A DNA stretch of 64,000 bases, from the NCBI RefSeq assembly GCF_001905795.1, contig NZ_LIXJ01000004.1:428409-492408 (forward strand), given 5' to 3'. The notes under the pieces are model-generated. The model searched no databases. It was not told the origin of the DNA and worked only from the letters and a program-made list of their open reading frames with translations. The first letter of the stretch is position 1. Every line of letters starts with the position of its first letter. The position numbers and the translations under genes are program-made. This DNA comes from Streptomyces sp. CB01580 (GTDB lineage Bacteria; Actinomycetota; Actinomycetes; Streptomycetales; Streptomycetaceae). This document shows, piece by piece, positions 51,616 to 60,744 of this stretch.

Positions 51616-53289
51616 TCAGGGGCCGGTGCCCGCACCGCCGTTGCCGCTGTCACTGCCGCCGAGCTTGGAGATCCAATCGGTGATGTTGGAGACCGTGTCG
51701 CTGATCGCCTGCCAGTAGCTCTTGCCCTGGCCGATCCAGTCCTGGAGCGGGGTCAGTTCCCAGATCAGCCAGCCGGCGACGAAGAGCAGGACCAGGGTGA
51801 ACAGGCAGCCCTTGAGGCAGCCGAGGCCGGGGATGCGCATCGGGTTGGCGCTGCGCTGCCGCGGCTCGCGGGGCGGGCGGGGCGCGGGCTGCTGCGGGGG
51901 CGCGTACTGCTGGCGCTGCGGAGGTGGCGGCGGGGGCTGCTGGGGCTGGGGCTGCGGCTGGTACGGCTGCGGGGCGTACTGCTGAGGGGGGTACTGCTGC
52001 GGCGGGTACGGCTGGTGCTGCTGCGGCGGCTGGGCCCGCTGCGGCCGGGGCTGCGGTTGCGGCTGGGGCCGCTGGGGGCGACGGCGCAGCGGGTCCTGGC
52101 TGGGGTCGAGGTACTGGACCTGCGTCTGGTCGTTGCGGTCGCGGGCGGCCTGGAGCTGGGACTGCCAGGGGTGCGGGCCCTCGGGCTGCGGGGGGCAGTC
52201 CGGGCGCGGGGGCACGGGCGGCATGACCGTGGTCGGGTCGGCCTGCCCGCCCGGGCCGCCCTGGCCGGAGGTGTGGGGCAGAACACTCGTCGCCCCGTCG
52301 GGGTCGTACGAACCGGCGTTGCTCGGCAGCACCTGCGTCGGGGCGGCGGCGTCGGGGGTCTCCGGCACGGGCGCGGGCGACGGGTCGGGGGCGAGCAGGG
52401 CTCCCACCCCGTCGGCCGCGGCGATCTCGGCAGCACTGGCGTGGACGCCGATGCCGGCCGCGACGGTGCGCAGCGCGCGGGCCAGGTTCTCGGCGCTGGG
52501 GCGCCGGTCCGGGTCCTTGCTCAGGCAGCGCTCTATGACCGTCCACAGCGGTTCCGGGACGGTGGTGGGGCGGCGGGGCTCCTCGCTGAGGTGCCGGTGC
52601 AGGACTTCGAGGGCGGTGCCGCCGGCGAACGGCGGGCGGCCGGTGACCAGCTCGTACAGCAGGATGCCCGCGCCGTAGATGTCGACGGCCGAGGTCTGCG
52701 GGCGGCCCTCGGCGGACTCGGGTGCGACGTAGGCGGGCGTGCCGACGAACTCGTGGGTCCGGGTGAGGCCCGGGGAGTCGGCCAGGCGCGCGATGCCGAA
52801 GTCGGTGAGCATGGGGCGCATCGCGCCTCCGCGCTCGTCGAGCAGGACGTTGGCGGGCTTCAGGTCGCGGTGGACCACGCCGTCGGCGTGGCTGGCGGCG
52901 AGCGCGTCCGCGATCTGCGCGGTGAGCAGGGCGGCGGCGACCGGGGTGAACGGGCCGTTGTCGCGGAGGTACCGGTGCAGGTCGGGGCCGTCGATCAGAT
53001 CCATGACGAGGGCGAGGAGATCGCCCTCGACGACCAGGTCGCGGGTGCGCACGATGTTCTCGTGGGTGAGCCGGAGCAACACCGAGCGCTCGCGCAGGAA
53101 CCGCATCACGACGTCCGCGTCGTTGGCGAGCTCCTCCTTCAGGACCTTGATCGCCACGGTCTCGCCGGGCTCGCCGGCGACGGCCGCCTCGGCACCCGCG
53201 GCCTCCCGCTGGCGGGCCCGCCAGACGGTGCCCGTGGCGCCGCGCCCCAGCGGCTCCTCAAGCAGGTACTTGCTGCCTACCGGCCGCAC
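51616..53289 (-). CDS. pkaA: eukaryotic-type Ser/Thr protein kinase (PkaA-like)
   Basis: A 557-residue kinase from a GTG at 53289. Catalytic motifs are GRGATG, VAIKVLKE, HRDLKPAN, DFG and GTPAYVAPE. After the domain (about 1-275) comes a long Pro/Gln-rich region with PQPQPQ and YPPQQY repeats (about 380-485). A basic patch, a membrane span (GCLFTLVLLFVAGWLIWEL) and an extracellular tail with Gly/Ser end the protein. The 174-base gap to pkaB holds no gene. The Pro/Gln-rich juxtamembrane region agrees with what is known of S. coelicolor PkaA. It is divergent from the FHA/FtsK-like gene. Confidence 0.85.
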   Translation of the reverse strand: MRPVGSKYLLEEPLGRGATGTVWRARQREAAGAEAAVAGEPGETVAIKVLKEELANDADVVMRFLRERSVLLRLTHENIVRTRDLVVEGDLLALVMDLIDGPDLHRYLRDNGPFTPVAAALLTAQIADALAASHADGVVHRDLKPANVLLDERGGAMRPMLTDFGIARLADSPGLTRTHEFVGTPAYVAPESAEGRPQTSAVDIYGAGILLYELVTGRPPFAGGTALEVLHRHLSEEPRRPTTVPEPLWTVIERCLSKDPDRRPSAENLARALRTVAAGIGVHASAAEIAAADGVGALLAPDPSPAPVPETPDAAAPTQVLPSNAGSYDPDGATSVLPHTSGQGGPGGQADPTTVMPPVPPRPDCPPQPEGPHPWQSQLQAARDRNDQTQVQYLDPSQDPLRRRPQRPQPQPQPRPQRAQPPQQHQPYPPQQYPPQQYAPQPYQPQPQPQQPPPPPPQRQQYAPPQQPAPRPPREPRQRSANPMRIPGLGCLKGCLFTLVLLFVAGWLIWELTPLQDWIGQGKSYWQAISDTVSNITDWISKLGGSDSGNGGAGTGP

Positions 53290-53823
53290 GTCATGCGCTC
53301 CCTGCAGATCGTGGTGTTCACGGTGGTCCCGGATTCGCTACCCGGAGTTCCGGCCCACTCTAGAGGCTGTCGTCAAACCGGCGCCGTCACCCGAAGGGCG
53401 GCCGGACGGAGTCCGGTGCCGCGCCGTCGCGGAACAAGACGCTCCTTTTCGGCCGATGGTTGCCAAACACGGGCCGACCGGCCGCCGGACACGGACCGGA
53501 CGAGCACCGACGGGACGGTTCCGGTGGCGGAACAGGGTTCCGGGACGGGGCCGGAACGCTTGCGGGGCCGCGGAGTGCGCCGCGAGCGGCACACGGGCGG
53601 GCACTTATGGGCGCACACTCGGCCAATCAAGATCATTTTCCGGCGGTCGCCGGGCGGACTGTCGGTGACAGGTGCGAGGATGCGTACAGCACGGACTGTG
53701 GGAGGGGAAACCCCGCGGCTCGTGACGATCCTGTACCGGACGACGCGTCCGTGCCGGGTGGGGGGAGATCAACAGGGCGTTCCCCCTGCTCGGCGCCCCG
53801 CGCAGAAGGGACCGCTGACGGCG
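53290..53823. other. 534-base divergent promoter region
   Basis: The region lies between pkaA and the FHA protein gene. Short frames on both strands have no coding support. Promoters for both genes must lie here, but no clear hexamer pair or repeat was found. Confidence 0.4.
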
Positions 53824-56800
53824 ATGCAGATCCGGCTGACCGTCCTCGCGCCGCGCAGCGGCCAGACCCCGGCGCGCGCCTGTGACGTGCTGGTCACCGC
53901 CCCGCCGGGGACGGCGCTCGCCGCCGTGGCGCCCGGGCTGGCCTCGGCCGTCTCCGGGTCCGACGGGCCGGCCGGCGGCGGTGCCGTGGTGCTGTTCGCC
54001 GGGCGCGAGCGGCTCGACGCGCAGCGGTGCGCGCTGGGCGAGCCCCCGCTGGTCGACGGGGCCGTGCTCTCGCTCCAGGTCCCGGGCGAGGACGACGCCG
54101 GGGACGACGCCGTTCCGGCCCAGTTGCACGTGGTGGCGGGGCCCGACGCGGGCGGGGTCCATCTGCTGCACGGCGGCCGGGTCAGCGTCGGCCGCTCCGC
54201 CGACGCGGACGTCCCGCTCGACGACCCCGACGTCTCGCGACTGCACTGCGCGGTGACGGTCGCCGAGGACGGGCTGGTCTCGGTGACGGATCTGGGGTCC
54301 ACCAACGGCACCCTGCTCGACAGCAGGCCGGTCCGCGAGCGTCCGGTCCGGCTGAACCCCGGCGCCCTGCTGCGGCTCGGCGAGTCGACGCTCCTGCTGA
54401 CCTCCGGCGCGCGCACGCCGACGCTGGCGACGACGCCGGACGGCGAGGGGCACCTGCGGGTGTCCGGCACGGCCGACGGGCCGACCGACGAGCACGATTC
54501 CGGCCATGATTCCGGCCATGCGTACGCCCCGGGGGTCCTCCCCGGGACGGGGCACGGCTCCGGAACCGGATACGGGGCGGCGGCGCACGACGCCCGGGAG
54601 GGCGGTGACGGAGGGCACGGCGACACCGCGACCGGCCGTCGCCCCGCCCCCTCCGGCGTCCCGGGCGGTGCTTCGAGCCCCTCGGAGACCGCCTCCGCCC
54701 CTGCGGAGGGCGAAGCACCCCGGAGGGGCGGGATAGGCGCCTGGGCGCGCCGGCTCGCGGGTGGCAGGGGCGAGAGCGCCCATGGGGCGACACCCGACGG
54801 GACCGGCGCCGCCGCGCCGCCGCACGGGGACTCCGCCGCACCCCCCGCGAAGCCGGGGGCGGGAAGCATCTGGCCCGATCCCGCGGCCGTGCTGCTGACC
54901 GCGCTCGGCCCCGGCCCCCGGCTCTGGGAGCGCGGCAGCGCGCACTCGGAGGCGCTCGTGGTGCGGCTGGGCACGACCGACCGGGCCGAGCTGCCCGCCG
55001 TGCCGGTGACCGTGGGGCTGCGGGAGGCCGGTTCACTCGGCCTGGCCGGGCCGCGGAACCGGCTCGCCGGGCTCGCCCGTTCGGTGGTGGCGCAGCTCGC
55101 CGCGCTGCACTCCCCCGCCGATCTGGAGATCGTGCTGATCAGCGCGGACCGGGCGCGCGGCGCCGAGGAACGCAGGCGCGAGTGGGGCTGGCTCGGCTGG
55201 CTGCCGCACGTGCGTCCGACGCGCGGCCAGGACTGCCGACTGCTTCTCGCGTACGACCGCGAGCAGGCCGTCGCCCGCACGGCCGAGCTGGTCCGGCGGC
55301 TGGACGAGGGCCCGCTCGGGCCCGGCTGGGCGAGCCTGGACCGGGCCACGATCGCGGAGGCCGCCGCGCGGTACGCGGGGCCGTTCACCGTTCTGATCGT
55401 CGACGGCGACCCCGGGTCGGCGGCACTGCGCGAGAGCACCGCCCGGCTGGCCGCCGCCGGTGCCGCCGCCGGGATCCATCTGATCTGTCTGGCCGAGACC
55501 CCGGCCGCCACGCCCACCTCGCCGGTCGCGGCGACGTACGAGGCCGCCTGCCACGCCTCGATCGCGTTCCGCGAGTGCGGGGCGGTCGCGATGCTGAGCG
55601 GCGACGTGGCGACGGCCCTGCGGCTGCTGCGCACGGCCGACGGCCGGGCGGCGGGCCGCGGCACGGTCGCCGCGGTGGACGCGGTCTCGGCGCACTGGGC
55701 CGAGCGGTTCGGCCGGGCCCTGGCCCCGCTGCGCACGGACGCTGCGGCGTCGGCGCACGGCGGGACCGCATCGACCGCGCTGCCGCTCTCCGCCCGACTG
55801 CTGGACGAACTGGGCCTGGCCCGGGCCACCCCGGCCTCCCTGATGGCCCGCTGGGCGTCCGCGGCGGACGACCGGCCCCCCACGCCCCCGATGACCGCGG
55901 CGGCCGCCGCGGCCGCCGCGGCCCGCCGTCCGGTCGGCCCCGCGGGCGCCGGTGGCGGTACGGGCGCGGCCGAACCGGACGACCCCGGTTCGGGCCGTAC
56001 GCGCCACCCCGCCCAGCAGTCGCGCGGCGTCACCGCCCGCGTGGGTGCCCAGCGCTCGGTCCTCGGCCCGCCGTCCGGACCCGGCGGATACGGTCCCGGT
56101 GCGGGGCGCTCCCCGTACCCCGGCAGCGACACTGTCACGCACGTCGGCACGGTGAGCCACGGCCTGGCCCGCGACGACGCGCGCGGGAGCCACGAGGCCC
56201 ACGGCACGCCGGACGCCGACGAGGGGCGCGGGGCAGGCGAGGGCCGGGACTCCGGGCGCACCCCGTACCCCGACACCAGCACCCCCCGGGTCAGCGGCGG
56301 ACGCTACGGCGGGTCGCCCGCACCGGCCCCCGGCTCCCGCACCGTCACCGGGGCCGGCGGGTGGAACGGCACGGGCAGATCCGCGGCAGGGCGTCCCTCG
56401 GTGGCCGCGCACGCGGGCGCGAGCACCGGCGCGGACACGGGAGCAGGGGCCGGGAGGGGAACAGGAGCCGGGACGGGCACGGCCGCGGCCGTGCGGGACC
56501 GCGGAGCCTCCGCCTCCGCCTTCGGCCGCCCCTTCGTGGTGCTCGGCGCCGGGCCCCGGGGCGCGGTCGGCGTGGACCTGACGGAGGAGGGCCCCCATCT
56601 CCTCGTCGAGGGCCCGCCCGGCAGTGGACGTACGGAGCTGCTGCGCGCCGTCGCCGCCTCGTTGGCCGCCGCCGACCGGCCCGACCGGCTCGGCATCGTG
56701 CTGGTCGACGGCGCGGGTGCCGAGCGCGGCGAGGGCCTGGCCCCGTGCGCCGAGCTCCCGCATGCCTTCACGCATCTGGTGGCCAGCGATCCGGTACGGA

Positions 56801-57555
56801 TGCGGGAGTTCGCGCAGGCGCTGGGCGGCGAGCTGAAGCGGCGCGCCGAACTGCTGGGCGAGGAGGACTTCGGCGCCTGGCACCAACGGTGGGAGCTGGC
56901 ACGGCGGATGGTCGGTCAGCGTCCGCCGAGCGCCGCCGAACAGCGCGGCGACGTGGACTCACCGATGAGCGGGACGCTCCGGCTGCGCCCCGCCGGTGCG
57001 CGGTCCGCGGTCCCCGGGCCGTCCCCGCTGCCCCGGCTCGTCGTCCTGGTCGACGACTTCGACGCACTGGTCGCGCCCGCGCTCGGCAGTCCGGGCCGTC
57101 CCGCCGCCGGTTCGGTGGTGCGGGCCCTGGAGGCCGTGGCGCGGGAGGGCGGTCGGCTCGGCGTCCATCTGGTCGCGGCGTCGGCCTGCCCGGAGCGTAC
57201 GGAGGACACGGACCTCGCGCAGGGGGCCCGGTTGCGCATCGTGCTCGACGCCCCGGCCGTCCCGAGCTCGCCGGAGGACCCGGCGCCCGGACGTGGCCGC
57301 CTGGGCCATCCGGACGGGCGGGTGACCCCGTTCCAGGGCGGCAGGGTGACGGGACGCATACCTCGCACGGCGACATCGCGGCCCACTGTCGTCCCGCTGG
57401 ACTGGGAGCGGATGGGCGATCCGCCGGCCCGCCGCCCGGTCCGTGAGCTGGGCAACGGTCCGACGGACCTGGCGCTGCTGGCCAGTGCGCTGGAGCGGGC
57501 GGCCCGGTCGGTGAACGCCGAACCGGTGGCCCCGCTCGGCCCCGTCCGCTCCTGA
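53824..57555 (+). CDS. FHA-domain protein with FtsK/SpoIIIE-like ATPase region
   Basis: A 1243-residue protein. Residues 1-95 form a ubiquitin-like lead, and a canonical FHA domain spans about 100-180 (VGRS at 122-125, SRLHC at 138-142, STNGT at 159-163) that would bind phosphothreonine. A disordered Gly/Ser/His tract follows, then a FtsK/EccC-like alpha/beta region (about 350-680). A second disordered region leads to another P-loop module (about 910-1160) with HLLVEGPPGSGRTELLRAV and Walker B LVVLVDDFDAL. The Walker A lysine is replaced by Arg (GPPGSGRT, 930-937), so ATP hydrolysis is doubtful. The divergent kinases are obvious candidates to phosphorylate its partners. It resembles type VII EccC-type ATPases in organisation, but without membrane spans. 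Confidence 0.85.
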   Translation: MQIRLTVLAPRSGQTPARACDVLVTAPPGTALAAVAPGLASAVSGSDGPAGGGAVVLFAGRERLDAQRCALGEPPLVDGAVLSLQVPGEDDAGDDAVPAQLHVVAGPDAGGVHLLHGGRVSVGRSADADVPLDDPDVSRLHCAVTVAEDGLVSVTDLGSTNGTLLDSRPVRERPVRLNPGALLRLGESTLLLTSGARTPTLATTPDGEGHLRVSGTADGPTDEHDSGHDSGHAYAPGVLPGTGHGSGTGYGAAAHDAREGGDGGHGDTATGRRPAPSGVPGGASSPSETASAPAEGEAPRRGGIGAWARRLAGGRGESAHGATPDGTGAAAPPHGDSAAPPAKPGAGSIWPDPAAVLLTALGPGPRLWERGSAHSEALVVRLGTTDRAELPAVPVTVGLREAGSLGLAGPRNRLAGLARSVVAQLAALHSPADLEIVLISADRARGAEERRREWGWLGWLPHVRPTRGQDCRLLLAYDREQAVARTAELVRRLDEGPLGPGWASLDRATIAEAAARYAGPFTVLIVDGDPGSAALRESTARLAAAGAAAGIHLICLAETPAATPTSPVAATYEAACHASIAFRECGAVAMLSGDVATALRLLRTADGRAAGRGTVAAVDAVSAHWAERFGRALAPLRTDAAASAHGGTASTALPLSARLLDELGLARATPASLMARWASAADDRPPTPPMTAAAAAAAAARRPVGPAGAGGGTGAAEPDDPGSGRTRHPAQQSRGVTARVGAQRSVLGPPSGPGGYGPGAGRSPYPGSDTVTHVGTVSHGLARDDARGSHEAHGTPDADEGRGAGEGRDSGRTPYPDTSTPRVSGGRYGGSPAPAPGSRTVTGAGGWNGTGRSAAGRPSVAAHAGASTGADTGAGAGRGTGAGTGTAAAVRDRGASASAFGRPFVVLGAGPRGAVGVDLTEEGPHLLVEGPPGSGRTELLRAVAASLAAADRPDRLGIVLVDGAGAERGEGLAPCAELPHAFTHLVASDPVRMREFAQALGGELKRRAELLGEEDFGAWHQRWELARRMVGQRPPSAAEQRGDVDSPMSGTLRLRPAGARSAVPGPSPLPRLVVLVDDFDALVAPALGSPGRPAAGSVVRALEAVAREGGRLGVHLVAASACPERTEDTDLAQGARLRIVLDAPAVPSSPEDPAPGRGRLGHPDGRVTPFQGGRVTGRIPRTATSRPTVVPLDWERMGDPPARRPVRELGNGPTDLALLASALERAARSVNAEPVAPLGPVRS

Positions 57556-57655
57556 CCGCCCAGCCCTGCCCGGACCCCGTCCGCTCCTCACCGCCCAGCC
57601 CCCGTCCGCTTCCGCCCTGCCCGGCCCCGTCCGCTTCCGCCCCCTCCGTCCGCGA
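57540..57655. repeat. degenerate tandem repeat at the 3' end of the FHA gene
   Basis: Four copies of CCCGTCCGCTYCY, two followed by ACCGCCCAGCCC, occur at roughly 23-47-base spacing, starting in the last codons of the FHA gene (57,540, 57,586, 57,602 and 57,626). No terminator hairpin stands out. Confidence 0.5.
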
Positions 57656-57779
57656 ACGGGGTCGCCCGCCCCGGCCGGTTCAGCCCTGCCCGGAACCCGC
57701 CCGCTCCCGGCCCACGCGTCCCCGCCCCGGCACATTCCTCACCCGCCCCGTCCCTGCACCGACACCGTCCCGGGACCCT

Positions 57780-57792
57780 GCGAGCGCTTCGC
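57780..57792. promoter_or_regulatory. LacI-type operator-like element
   Basis: GCGAGCGCTTCGC is a near-palindrome with the AGCGCT core common to LacI-family sugar operators. It lies about 125 bases upstream of a sugar-binding protein gene. No LacI regulator gene is in the window. Confidence 0.4.
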
Positions 57793-57917
57793 ATCGACAC
57801 TGATGACACGTCACGAGCCCATTACGATCAAGGAGTTGACGCCGGAAGCGGTATTGCGACGCCCGTGGTCCCGGCGTAGGACTGTGCGCACACGACGACG
57901 TGAGAGACGGGGAAGCT

Positions 57918-59285
57918 ATGCGCACGACCCATCGGATCAGCAGGGCCGCCGTGGTGTTCACCGCCATCGGTGCACTGGCCCTCACCGGTTGCGGCGGCAA
58001 CGACGACAGCGGCAAAGGAAAGTCCGACCCGGACTCCGGGAGCGGCGGGGAAAGCTCGTCGGGCTTGGTCCTGCCGAAGCTGGACGGCGAGAAGCTCTCG
58101 GTCGCGGCCGTCTGGACGGGGGCGGAGCAGGCCAACTTCGTCAAGGTGCTCAAGGAGTTCGAGAAGCGCACGGGGGCGACGGTCACCTTCGTCCCGGCGC
58201 AGGACCCGATCATCAACTTCCTCGGTACGAAGATCGCGGGCGGTCAGCCGCCGGACGTCGCGATGATCCCGCAGGTCGGCGCGATCCAGCAGGCCGCCCG
58301 GAAGAAGTGGGCCAAGCCGGTCGGGACCGAGGCCCGGGCCCAGCTGACCAAGAACTACGCCAAGGTCTGGCAGGACCTCGGCGCGGTGGACGGCACCCAG
58401 TACGCGGTGTACTTCAAGGCCGCCAACAAGTCCCTGATCTGGTACAACGCCAAGGCGTTCGAGAACGCGGGCGCGTCCGAGCCGAAGACCTGGAAGGACT
58501 TCCTCGCGACCGCCGAGACGGTCTCCGCCTCGGGCGTCGCCCCGGTCTCGGTCGGCGGCGCGGACGGCTGGACCCTCACCGACTGGTTCGAGAACGTCTA
58601 CCTCTCCCAGGCGGGCCCGGACAAGTACGACCAGCTGGCCAAGCACGAGATCAAGTGGACGGACCCGTCCGTCAAGGACGCCCTGACCACCCTCGCCGAG
58701 CTGTTCGGCAAGCCGTCGCTGATCGCGGGCGGCGCCGACGGCGCGCTCCAGACGGAGTTCCCCGCCTCGGTCACCCAGACCTTCACCGGTGGTGACCAGC
58801 CCAAGGCGGCGATGGTCTTCGAGGGCGACTTCGTGGGCGTCAACATCGCGCAGACGAAGGCGAAGATCGGGACCGACGCGAAGGTGTTCCCGTTCCCGGC
58901 CGTCGGGGCCGAGTCCCCCGTGGTGACGGGTGGCGACGCGGCGGTGGCCCTCAAGGACGGCAAGGGCGCGCAGGCCCTGCTGACCTGGCTGGGTTCGGTC
59001 GACGCGGCGAAGATCATGGCCGAGCAGGGCGGCTTCATCTCGCCGAACAAGGCCCTGGACGCCGCCGCGTACCCGAACGAGGTGCAGCGCACCATGGCGA
59101 AGGCGCTGGTCGCGGCGGGTGACGCGGTCCGGTTCGACATGTCCGACCAGGCCCCGCAGTCGTTCGGCGGGACGCCCGGGAAGGGTGAGTGGAAGACCCT
59201 CCAGGACTTCCTGAAGAACCCGAAGGACATCGCGGGGACCCAGGCGAGACTGGAGTCCGACGCGGCCAAGGCGTACAAGAGCTGA
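57918..59285 (+). CDS. sugar-binding lipoprotein of an ABC importer
   Basis: A 455-residue solute-binding protein with signal peptide and lipobox LALTGC (Cys25), an Asp/Ser/Gly linker, and the periplasmic-binding fold (LSVAAVWTGAEQANFVKVLK, DVAMIPQVGAIQQAARKKWA, KSLIWYNAKAFENAG). The ATG at 57918 has GGGGAAG upstream. It is the first gene of a three-gene import operon. The set is most like the alpha-glucoside (AglEFG-type) class by gene order and by the insertion in the adjacent permease; that assignment is tentative. Confidence 0.9.
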   Translation: MRTTHRISRAAVVFTAIGALALTGCGGNDDSGKGKSDPDSGSGGESSSGLVLPKLDGEKLSVAAVWTGAEQANFVKVLKEFEKRTGATVTFVPAQDPIINFLGTKIAGGQPPDVAMIPQVGAIQQAARKKWAKPVGTEARAQLTKNYAKVWQDLGAVDGTQYAVYFKAANKSLIWYNAKAFENAGASEPKTWKDFLATAETVSASGVAPVSVGGADGWTLTDWFENVYLSQAGPDKYDQLAKHEIKWTDPSVKDALTTLAELFGKPSLIAGGADGALQTEFPASVTQTFTGGDQPKAAMVFEGDFVGVNIAQTKAKIGTDAKVFPFPAVGAESPVVTGGDAAVALKDGKGAQALLTWLGSVDAAKIMAEQGGFISPNKALDAAAYPNEVQRTMAKALVAAGDAVRFDMSDQAPQSFGGTPGKGEWKTLQDFLKNPKDIAGTQARLESDAAKAYKS

Positions 59286-59289
59286 CGCG

Positions 59290-60744
59290 ATGACGACAGC
59301 CGCAGCGGGGGGCGCCGACGAGGTGCCCCCCGCCGACACGCATTCGTCCGCGCGCCCGTCGGTGCCCGCGCCCCGAAAGCCGTCCGGCGGCCGGGGCACG
59401 GGTCCGGCGCCCGCCCCCGACGGTGCCCCGTCCGGCTCCCCGGGACGTCGCTTCCGGGGCGTGACCGGCACCCGCCGGGTCGTCGCCGCGCTCTTCCTGG
59501 CACCGGCTCTGGTGCTGCTCGGCGCACTCGTGGTCTATCCCATCGGGTACTCCGTCTACCGGTCGTTCCTCGACCAGGCGGGCACGGGCTTCGCCGGACT
59601 CGACAACTACAAGGCGCTGTTCACGGACGAGACGATCCGTACGGCGATCAAGAACAACGCGATCTGGGTCGTGTTCGCTCCGACCGTCGCCACGGCCCTC
59701 GGGCTGATCTTCGCGGTGCTGACCGAGCGGATCCGCTGGGGCACCGCGTTCAAGCTGGTCGTCTTCATGCCGATGGCGATCTCGATGCTCGCCGCGGGGA
59801 TCATCTTCCGGCTGGTGTACGACCAGGCCCCGGAGCGCGGGGTCGCCAACGCCGTCTGGGTGGGGGTGCACGACACCTTCGCCGAGTCGGCCGGCTACCC
59901 GAACGCGCATCCGCTGCCGGTCCACCCGCTGAAGCCGGGTGGCGGCGGCTCGTTCGTCACCAAGGCGCCGGTACGGGCCGGAGAACCGGTGCACCTGCCG
60001 CTGGTCGGCGTGGCCCCGGCGAAGATGCCGTCGGACGCGAAACCCGCGAGGGCCGCGAAGGCGGAGCCCGGCAAGGTCACCGGCACCGCGTGGCTCGACT
60101 TCACCAAGGGCGGCGGCGGACGGCCGAACGTCATCGACGCCAAGGAGCTGGGGCTTCGGGGCATCGAGGTCCAGGCGGTCAAGGACGGCGCGGTGGTGGC
60201 CTCCGCGAAGGCCGGCGCGGACGGGGTGTTCACCCTGCCCGCCTCCGCCGACGGCGCCGAACTCCGGCTCCCCGCCTCGAACTTCAGGGAACCGTACAAC
60301 GGGGTCGAATGGCTCGGCCCGACCCTGGTCACCCCGGCGATCATCGGCTCCTACGTGTGGATGTGGGCCGGGTTCGCGATGGTGCTGATCGCCGCCGGCC
60401 TGGCCGGCCTGCCGCGTGAACTCCTCGAAGCGGCCCGGGTTGACGGCGCGAACGAGTGGCAGGTGTTCCGCCGGATCACGGTGCCGATGCTCGCTCCGGT
60501 CCTGTCGGTGGTGCTGGTCACGCTGATGATCAACGTTCTGAAGGTCTTCGACCTGGTCTTCATCATCGCGCCGGGCTCCTCGGTGGCCGACGCGAACGTG
60601 CTGGCGCTCCAGCTCTACCGCTCCTCGTTCGGCACGGACGCGGACCTCGGCATCGGCAGCGCCATCGCCGTGCTCCTGCTGCTGCTGGTGCTCCCGGTGA
60701 TGTACGTCAACATCCGACGCATCCGGAAGGAGGGGCGCCGATGA
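59290..60744 (+). CDS. sugar ABC permease (MalF type) with Ig-like insertion
   Basis: A 484-residue permease, about 170 residues longer than usual. A disordered Pro/Gly/Ala lead (1-60) precedes the first span. Between the spans around residues 165 and 350 there is an extracellular insertion of about 150 residues. Its part 261-333 (GKVTGTAWLDFTKGGGG, then GLRGIEVQAVKDGAVVASAK and GADGVFTLPASADG) has the pattern of a Cna-B/SdrD-B beta-sandwich. The EAA loop (ELLEAARVDGANEWQVFRRI) is intact. The gene starts 4 bases after the binding-protein stop and overlaps the next permease by four bases. Confidence 0.92.
   Translation: MTTAAAGGADEVPPADTHSSARPSVPAPRKPSGGRGTGPAPAPDGAPSGSPGRRFRGVTGTRRVVAALFLAPALVLLGALVVYPIGYSVYRSFLDQAGTGFAGLDNYKALFTDETIRTAIKNNAIWVVFAPTVATALGLIFAVLTERIRWGTAFKLVVFMPMAISMLAAGIIFRLVYDQAPERGVANAVWVGVHDTFAESAGYPNAHPLPVHPLKPGGGGSFVTKAPVRAGEPVHLPLVGVAPAKMPSDAKPARAAKAEPGKVTGTAWLDFTKGGGGRPNVIDAKELGLRGIEVQAVKDGAVVASAKAGADGVFTLPASADGAELRLPASNFREPYNGVEWLGPTLVTPAIIGSYVWMWAGFAMVLIAAGLAGLPRELLEAARVDGANEWQVFRRITVPMLAPVLSVVLVTLMINVLKVFDLVFIIAPGSSVADANVLALQLYRSSFGTDADLGIGSAIAVLLLLLVLPVMYVNIRRIRKEGRR

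Noticed and set aside
52015-53823. Plus-strand open frame upstream of the FHA protein and antisense to pkaA.
   Set aside because: The sequence lacks protein-like composition. The family-like start MQIRLTV at 53824 marks the true beginning.
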